Shown: piece by piece, positions 32,385 through 37,088 of the stretch
How the letters are laid out: every line of letters begins with the position of its first letter
Position numbering within the stretch: position 1 is the first letter of the stretch
Source of the DNA: Streptomyces sp. Ncost-T10-10d
GTDB lineage: Bacteria > Actinomycetota > Actinomycetes > Streptomycetales > Streptomycetaceae
Reading direction: 5' to 3'
DNA: 37,088 nucleotides
NCBI RefSeq assembly: GCF_900091955.1
Contig: NZ_FMDF01000223.1
Location: 1 to 37,088 of the forward strand
Notes under the pieces: generated by a model
The model's database searches: none
What the model was told of the DNA's origin: nothing
Seen by the model: only the letters and a program-made list of their open reading frames with translations
Made by a program: the position numbers and the translations under genes

Positions 32385-32513
32385 ATGCTGTGGTCCGACC
32401 CGGAGAACAAGCCGCCGAAGGAACTGCGCGACGCCCAGGACATGATGCGGCGCGCGGGGCTGGTGCTTGCGCTCGCGATGGTGGTCGCGATGTTCGTGCT
32501 CGGGACGCGGTGA
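32385..32513 (+). CDS. 42-residue single-pass membrane protein
   Basis: MLWSDPENKPPKELRDAQDM followed by a hydrophobic helix (AGLVLALAMVVAMFVLG) and TR at the C-terminus. It reads as a tiny tail-anchored or single-pass protein with a charged cytoplasmic N-terminus. AGGA lies 8 nt before the ATG. It is placed between pccE and maf, and I recall small proteins of this type at the same place in other Streptomyces. Function unknown. Confidence 0.65.
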   Translation: MLWSDPENKPPKELRDAQDMMRRAGLVLALAMVVAMFVLGTR

Positions 32514-32618
32514 GGAGTGCGGCGGGCTCCGCCCCGGCCCCCGGCCCTCGAACGCCGGACGGACCGAGATCCGGCCGGGCGGGCCGGAAGCCGGCTCGCC
32601 CCTTCTACGATGGCGCGT

Positions 32619-33221
32619 ATGACTGATCAGCGCCGTCTCGTGCTCGCCTCCGCCTCCCCCGCCCGTCTCGGCCTGCTGCGGCAGGCCGGATTCGCGCCCG
32701 AGGTGATCGTCAGCGGGGTGGACGAGGACGCGCTGAGCGCCCCGACGCCGGCCGAGCTGGCGCTCGTTCTCGCCGAGGCCAAGGCCGCCGCGGTGGCCGG
32801 CCGGCCGGAAGCGGCGGGTGCCCTGGTCATCGGATGCGACTCGGTGCTCGAACTCGACGGCGAGGCGCTCGGCAAGCCGGCCGACAGCGAGGAGGCCATC
32901 GCCCGCTGGAAGTCCATGCGCGGTCGGGCCGGTGTGCTGCAGACCGGCCACAGCGTGATCGACACCGCGACCGGGCGCAGGGCCTCGGCGACCGCCTCCA
33001 CGACCGTCCGCTTCGGCGAACCGACGGACGCCGAGATCGCCGCCTACGTGGCCTCCGGCGAGCCGCTCCACGTGGCGGGCGCCTTCACGCTGGACGGCCG
33101 TTCGGCGCCGTTCGTCGACTCCATCGAGGGCGACCACGGCAATGTCATCGGGCTCTCTCTGCCGCTGCTGCGCCGGCTGCTGGGCGAGCTGGGGATCTCC
33201 GTGACCGAGCTGTGGGTCTGA
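32619..33221 (+). CDS. maf: Maf-like nucleotide pyrophosphatase
   Basis: Hydrolyses non-canonical or UTP/dTTP-type nucleotides, a house-cleaning enzyme once linked to septum inhibition. The 200-residue protein shows LASASPARLGLLRQAGF (phosphate-binding SxxR), SGVDEDAL, GCDSVLELDGEALGKP, TGHSVID, and ESIEGDH-like DSIEGDHGNVIGL. Start ATG 32619 is favoured because TACGAT ends 7 nt upstream, a leaderless arrangement; ATG 32610 would overlap that element. Confidence 0.93.
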   Translation: MTDQRRLVLASASPARLGLLRQAGFAPEVIVSGVDEDALSAPTPAELALVLAEAKAAAVAGRPEAAGALVIGCDSVLELDGEALGKPADSEEAIARWKSMRGRAGVLQTGHSVIDTATGRRASATASTTVRFGEPTDAEIAAYVASGEPLHVAGAFTLDGRSAPFVDSIEGDHGNVIGLSLPLLRRLLGELGISVTELWV

Positions 33222-33238
33222 GCCGGCCCCGTTCCGCG

Positions 33239-33688
33239 TCAGGCCGTGGCCGGAGTGCCGGGTTCGGCGTCGCTCGTCGACCGGTCGGCCTCGGGGCCGT
33301 ACGCCACCAGCGACAGCACGATCAGGCCGAGCACCACCATCAGACACGCGAACGCGGCCCAGCCGACCAGCCCCACCGTCAGCGCACCCAGCACCCCGTG
33401 CACCACGGCGCAGGTGATGAGGGCGATACGGCCGATACGGCCCGGGGCCCGGTCGCGGATGCCGGCCAGCAGGAGAACCAGCCCGCACAGCAGCAGATAC
33501 AGGCCGAAGGCGCCGCCCATCGCCCATGTGCCGTTGGACATGGCCGCGGATTCCAGCCCGGCCAGTGACATGTCCTGGTTCTTGACGACCGTCGCCAGGA
33601 TGCCATTGATCACCACGATGCCCACGGCCTCCACGAACAGCACGATCGCGGTCACGAACGCCACCGGTCTGCGCACCACGGTGCTCAC
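33239..33688 (-). CDS. four-helix membrane protein
   Basis: A 149-residue integral membrane protein with helices at about 9-30, 55-75, 85-107 and 108-128, and an acidic Ser/Thr tail. I do not recognise the family; similar proteins sit beside maf in other Streptomyces as I recall. The GTG at 33688 abuts its ribosome site (AGGGG), so the GTG at 33679, 8-9 nt from GGGGG, may be the true start. Convergent with maf, with 17 bp between stops. Confidence 0.75.
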   Translation of the reverse strand: MSTVVRRPVAFVTAIVLFVEAVGIVVINGILATVVKNQDMSLAGLESAAMSNGTWAMGGAFGLYLLLCGLVLLLAGIRDRAPGRIGRIALITCAVVHGVLGALTVGLVGWAAFACLMVVLGLIVLSLVAYGPEADRSTSDAEPGTPATA

Positions 33689-33741
33689 CCCCTGTTACCT
33701 GCAGTACGTGCGATAGCGCGGACCCTACTCATGGGTAACGC

Positions 33742-33759
33742 TCCGGACAAGGGTCCGGA
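33742..33759. repeat. small perfect dyad
   Basis: TCCGGAC and GTCCGGA around an AAGG centre, in the region between the membrane protein gene and accA2. Confidence 0.4.
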
Positions 33760-33945
33760 CGACCTTCGCGCCCACCCCGCACCTCCGAGGCGCACCCGTG
33801 CACCCCCTGCGCCCCCCTTGTCGCGCCCCTGGTGCGTCGAGCAAAGAATCGTTCGCCCATTAGTGGGGACTCAACAAAGAAACGCCGGGCGCGGCCGCTT
33901 GCAGTAACAGAGACCTGGACCACACCTCGTGGCTACTGTGCGGTC

Positions 33946-34047
33946 ATGAATCCCGGCGTACCGTGGTGCCACAAGGGATTTCGCGACTTGAGCAATCCTC
34001 GAATCACACTCCGTGTGGGCAAGCTCACCATTGGGGACGGGTCGTAG
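33946..34047 (+). CDS. possible 33-residue leader ORF
   Basis: ATG 33946 opens a 33-codon frame (MNPGVPWCHKGFRDLSNPRI...). TACTGT ends 6 nt upstream, the spacing of leaderless Streptomyces promoters, but no ribosome site or recognisable family supports it. It ends 50 bp before accA2. The remainder of 33689-34097 has no other visible gene. Confidence 0.25.
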   Translation: MNPGVPWCHKGFRDLSNPRITLRVGKLTIGDGS

Positions 34048-34065
34048 GGCCGTGTCGGTAGTCCC

Positions 34066-34071
34066 TAAACT
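34066..34071 (+). promoter_or_regulatory. candidate -10 of accA2
   Basis: TAAACT, 26 nt upstream of the GTG; a strong ribosome site (AAGGAGGGAG) follows. No good -35 match is evident. Confidence 0.45.
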
Positions 34072-34097
34072 CAGCTTGTTTCAAGGAGGGAGCCATC

Positions 34098-35852
34098 GTG
34101 CGCAAGGTGCTCATCGCCAACCGTGGCGAAATCGCTGTCCGCGTTGCTCGGGCATGCCGGGATGCCGGAATCGGGAGCGTGGCCGTCTACGCCGACCCGG
34201 ACCGCGACGCTCTGCATGTACGCGCGGCCGACGAGGCATTCGCTCTGGGCGGTGACACCCCGGCCGCCAGCTACCTGGACATGGCCAAGGTGCTCCAGGC
34301 TGCCAAGGACTCCGGGGCGGACGCGATCCACCCGGGATATGGCTTCCTGTCGGAGAACGCCGAATTCGCCCAGGCCGTCATCGACGCGGGTCTGACCTGG
34401 ATCGGCCCGCCGCCGCAGGCGATCCGGGACCTCGGTGACAAGGTCGCCGCCCGGCACATCGCGCAGCGCGCCGGTGCCCCGCTGGTGGCCGGTACGCCCG
34501 ACCCGGTCGAGGGCTCCGCCGAGGTCGTGGAGTTCGCGAAGGAGCACGGGCTGCCGATCGCGATCAAGGCCGCCTTCGGTGGTGGCGGTCGCGGGCTGAA
34601 GGTCGCCCGCACGCTGGAGGAGATCCCGGAGCTGTACGACTCCGCGGTCCGTGAGGCCGTCGCGGCGTTCGGCCGCGGGGAGTGCTTCGTCGAGCGCTAC
34701 CTGGACAAGCCGCGCCACGTCGAGACGCAGTGCCTGGCCGACACCCACGGCAACGTCGTCGTCGTCTCCACCCGCGACTGCTCGCTCCAGCGTCGCCACC
34801 AGAAGCTGGTCGAGGAGGCCCCCGCGCCGTTCCTCTCCGAGGCGCAGAACGCGGAGCTGTACGCGGCGTCGAAGGCCATCCTCAAGGAGGCCGGTTACGT
34901 CGGTGCGGGCACCGTGGAATTCCTCGTCGGCCTGGACGGCACGATCTCGTTCCTGGAGGTCAACACCCGCCTCCAGGTCGAGCACCCGGTCACCGAGGAG
35001 GTCACCGGCCTCGACCTCGTACGCGAGATGTTCCGCATCGCGGACGGCGAGGAGCTCGGCTACGGCGACCCGGCCATGCGCGGCCACTCCTTCGAGTTCC
35101 GGATCAACGGCGAGGACCCGGGCCGCGGCTTCCTGCCCGCCCCGGGCACGGTGACCACGTTCGCCCCGCCGACCGGCCCCGGTGTCCGCCTGGACGCGGG
35201 CGTGGAGTCCGGTTCCGTCATCGGCCCCGCCTGGGACTCGCTCCTGGCGAAGCTCATCGTGACCGGTGCGACCCGTGAGCAGGCGCTTCAGCGGGCGGCG
35301 CGCGCGCTGGCCGAGTTCAACGTCGAGGGCATGGCCACCGCCATTCCGTTCCACCGCGCCGTCGTCACCGACCCGGCTTTCACCAGCGACCCGTTCCAGG
35401 TCCACACCCGCTGGATCGAGACCGAGTTCGTCAACGAGATCAAGCCCTTCACCGCCACCGCCGATGTGGAGGCGGAGGAGGAGACCGGCCGCGAGACCGT
35501 CGTCGTCGAGGTCGGCGGCAAGCGTCTTGAGGTCTCGCTGCCCTCGTCGCTGGGCATGAGCCTGGCCCGTACCGGGCTCGCGGCGGGCGCCAAGCCCAAG
35601 CGCCGCGCGGCGAAGAAGAGCGGCTCCGCGGTCTCCGGCGACACCCTGGCATCCCCGATGCAGGGCACCATCGTCAAGATCGCCGTCGAGGAGGGCCAGC
35701 AGGTCGGCGAGGGCGACCTCATCGTCGTCCTGGAGGCCATGAAGATGGAGCAGCCGCTGAACGCGCACCGCGCCGGCACCATCAAGGGACTCTCCGCCGA
35801 GGTCGGCAGCTCGATCTCCTCCGGCGCCGCGATCTGCGAGATCAAGGACTGA
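34098..35852 (+). CDS. accA2: acyl-CoA carboxylase biotinylated alpha subunit
   Basis: Combines biotin carboxylase and biotin carrier domains, charging biotin with CO2 for acetyl- and propionyl-CoA carboxylation. The 584-residue protein has the N-terminal RKVLIANRGEIAVRV fold, ATP-grasp glycine loop AAFGGGGRGLKV, EVNTRLQVEHPVTE, and a C-terminal lipoyl/biotin domain with EAMKMEQ (biotinyl Lys549). An Ala/Lys-rich linker joins the two. GTG 34098 has an excellent ribosome site. The gene name follows the S. coelicolor neighbour of pccB and is inferred from order; accA1 is nearly identical there. Confidence 0.93.
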   Translation: MRKVLIANRGEIAVRVARACRDAGIGSVAVYADPDRDALHVRAADEAFALGGDTPAASYLDMAKVLQAAKDSGADAIHPGYGFLSENAEFAQAVIDAGLTWIGPPPQAIRDLGDKVAARHIAQRAGAPLVAGTPDPVEGSAEVVEFAKEHGLPIAIKAAFGGGGRGLKVARTLEEIPELYDSAVREAVAAFGRGECFVERYLDKPRHVETQCLADTHGNVVVVSTRDCSLQRRHQKLVEEAPAPFLSEAQNAELYAASKAILKEAGYVGAGTVEFLVGLDGTISFLEVNTRLQVEHPVTEEVTGLDLVREMFRIADGEELGYGDPAMRGHSFEFRINGEDPGRGFLPAPGTVTTFAPPTGPGVRLDAGVESGSVIGPAWDSLLAKLIVTGATREQALQRAARALAEFNVEGMATAIPFHRAVVTDPAFTSDPFQVHTRWIETEFVNEIKPFTATADVEAEEETGRETVVVEVGGKRLEVSLPSSLGMSLARTGLAAGAKPKRRAAKKSGSAVSGDTLASPMQGTIVKIAVEEGQQVGEGDLIVVLEAMKMEQPLNAHRAGTIKGLSAEVGSSISSGAAICEIKD

Positions 35853-35876
35853 TCGAGCGGTACCCGACGTTCTGCC

Positions 35877-35914
35877 GGGGCCCCTGCCGAGTCGCTCGAC
35901 TCGGCAGGGGCCCC
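35877..35914. terminator. strong hairpin terminator after accA2
   Basis: A 17-bp perfect stem (GGGGCCCCTGCCGAGTC and complement) with a GCTC loop, 24 bp after the accA2 stop. Confidence 0.92.
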
Positions 35915-35938
35915 GTTCGGTCGTTCGGCGGTGGCACG

Positions 35939-36278
35939 TCACTCCCCGGCGGGTGACGCGTCGGCCGTCCTCGTGGCGAGCAGCAGGATCGGGGTCAACG
36001 CCAGGAAACCGGCCCCGGCGAGCAGCCCGGTCGCGTGGCCCTCGACCATCCCGTCCGGCCCCGGCAGATCCGCCGCCCGGACCGCGGCCCCGTACACCGT
36101 CACCAGCGCGGAAAGACCCAGTGCGCCGCCGACCTGCTGCATGGTCTGCATCAGCCCGGACGCGGCACCGGCCCGGTCCGGGGTGACGCTGGTGAGGCGC
36201 GAGGGCGAAGGCGGTGCGGTGCGGTGACGCGGTGTCGGCGTCGGTGTTCTTCATGGTGTCTGTCACTGTCTGCGGCAT
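35939..36278 (-). pseudogene. MFS (DHA2/EmrB-type) efflux gene with internal deletion
   Basis: The 3' part encodes the end of a drug efflux pump: LTSVTPDRAGAASGLMQTMQ, then QVGGALGLSALVTVYG, a last helix and a short tail, the typical C-terminus of 14-helix MFS pumps. The 5' part, from ATG 36278 with GGAGG 10 nt upstream, encodes only an N-terminus (MPQTVTDTMKNTDADTASPH...RTAFALA) in a different frame. The two meet near 36197-36206. A normal gene has about 450-500 codons; nearly all membrane helices are missing and the frames do not match, so this is a deletion scar. It is divergent from a TetR gene that presumably regulated it. Confidence 0.7.
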
Positions 36279-36305
36279 GGCGGCCTTGCCTCCAGGGAGG
36301 TCAAA

Positions 36306-36343
36306 CGGAGGTGACTTCCGAAACGATTCGGAGAATCCCTCCG
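36306..36343. promoter_or_regulatory. nested palindromic operator between MFS remnant and tetR
   Basis: Inner dyad TCCGAA-acga-TTCGGA (36317-36332) and outer dyad CGGAGG/CCTCCG (36306-36311 and 36338-36343) share the same centre. This two-layer symmetry suits cooperative binding of TetR dimers. It lies 50 bp before the tetR start and 28 bp before the MFS start. Confidence 0.65.
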
Positions 36344-36392
36344 CATATGCAATGGCATCCTGGACCCAGGGCGGAAAAGGGAGGACTGCGCA

Positions 36393-37088
36393 ATGGCGAT
36401 GAGCACGGCACAGACGCCGGCCCGGCCGATGCGTGCCGACGCGCGCCGCAATTACCACCGGCTGCTGAGTGAGGCCCGCACCGCCTTCGCGGAACACGGC
36501 ACCGATGCGTCCCTGGAGGACATCGCGCGACGTGCGGGCGTGGGGATCGGCACGCTGTACCGGCACTTCCCGAACCGGCACGCGCTGATGAACGCCGTCT
36601 TCCAGGAGGCCCTCACCTCCCTGATCACCCGTTCCCGCGAACTCGCGCGGGCGGAGCAGCCGTGCGGGGGCCTGGTGGAGTGGCTGGGCGCGATCATCAC
36701 TCATGCGGGTGAGTACCGCGGGCTCGCCCAGGCGCTCATGTCGACGTCACGGGACGAGACTTCGGCACTTTCGCAGTGCAATGTGCCGCTGCGCGAGGCG
36801 GGGGCGGTGCTGCTGGCACGGGCGCAGGCGAGTGGGGCCGTGCGGGCGGATGTGTCCATCGACGACCTGATGCAGCTGACGAACGCGATCGCGCTGGCTG
36901 CGGAGCAGTCGCCGGATGATCCGGACTTGGCGGGGCGGCTGCTGATGCTGACCTTGAAGGGGCTGAAAGGGCCGAACGCGGAAGGGGTTGAGCGGTGCGG
37001 GTGCGCGCGGCGGGCTCAGGTGGCGTGGGCGACGTGCGGGTCCGACGTGCGCAGGGCCTGTTCGCCTCGCCCACCCCGTTCCCGAACC
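36393..37088 (+). CDS. TetR-family repressor (3' end outside window or stop lost)
   Basis: ATG 36393 with GGGAGG 8 nt upstream opens a frame that has no stop before the window ends. Residues about 18-70 form the TetR helix-turn-helix: NYHRLLSEARTAFAEHGTDA, then SLEDIARRAGVGIGTLYRHF with the recognition helix ending YRHFPNRHAL. The ligand domain follows. The family usually ends near residue 190-200; here the reading continues past GLKGPNAEG into a Cys/Arg-rich tail that does not look native, so the normal stop may be lost or a frameshift is present. Divergent from the MFS remnant. Confidence 0.85.
   Translation, partial: MAMSTAQTPARPMRADARRNYHRLLSEARTAFAEHGTDASLEDIARRAGVGIGTLYRHFPNRHALMNAVFQEALTSLITRSRELARAEQPCGGLVEWLGAIITHAGEYRGLAQALMSTSRDETSALSQCNVPLREAGAVLLARAQASGAVRADVSIDDLMQLTNAIALAAEQSPDDPDLAGRLLMLTLKGLKGPNAEGVERCGCARRAQVAWATCGSDVRRACSPRPPRSRT

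Noticed and set aside
34071..36704. 877-codon minus-strand frame opposite accA2
   Set aside because: It is an antisense shadow of accA2. Only its segment near 36210-36278 is meaningful, as the start of the MFS remnant.
1..37088. tRNA, rRNA and riboswitch sequences
   Set aside because: No tRNA cloverleaf-type TTC-A/T segments with matching arms, no rRNA motifs, and no recognisable riboswitch core ahead of metB, ilvA or other biosynthetic genes.

Overview
The window looks like a chromosomal core segment of a Streptomyces or very close relative. The support is GC-rich DNA with strong third-position GC, mycothiol chemistry (Mca), a class III adenylate cyclase, an acyl-CoA carboxylase with an epsilon subunit, an LAXTG surface protein, and many apparently leaderless promoters. 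From memory, the gene order resembles the S. coelicolor stretch running from mca to accA2; no comparison was run.

Layout. 1-7 kb: the 3' part of a TPR regulator, a small membrane protein with mca, a DUF4307 protein, greA, biosynthetic-type ilvA, a MarR regulator, and a SigE-like sigma factor overlapping a tiny membrane protein. 7-8.8 kb: a DUF1059 gene, a 242-bp non-coding element with terminal inverted repeats, and metB. 8.8-13.1 kb: two paralogous membrane-anchored proteins flanking an M48-like protein whose zinc site is degraded. 13.1-16.3 kb: msrA, a DUF2568 membrane protein, gdhA and a small membrane protein. 16.4-24.1 kb: cell-envelope genes, namely a GT-C-like polytopic protein, an RDD protein, a MacB-type ABC exporter, an L,D-transpeptidase lipoprotein and a tiny LAXTG protein. 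24.1-29.1 kb: hutH, a GGDEF protein, an enoyl-CoA hydratase under a candidate TetR operator, and adenylate cyclase. 29.4-35.9 kb: biotin ligase, pccB, pccE, maf and accA2. 35.9-37.1 kb: the remnant of an MFS efflux gene beside its divergent TetR regulator, which runs off the window.

How the genes work together. The biotin ligase, biotinylated alpha subunit, beta subunit and epsilon subunit form a propionyl/acyl-CoA carboxylase neighbourhood. A GGDEF cyclase and an adenylate cyclase sit about 1 kb apart. The L,D-transpeptidase, LAXTG protein and MacB-like transporter form a wall-facing group.

The least explained parts are the paralogue / pseudo-M48 / paralogue module, the 242-bp inverted-repeat element, the MFS deletion scar with a preserved nested-palindrome operator, and several strong unassigned dyads. 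All domain and family calls come from reading motifs; no database search was run.
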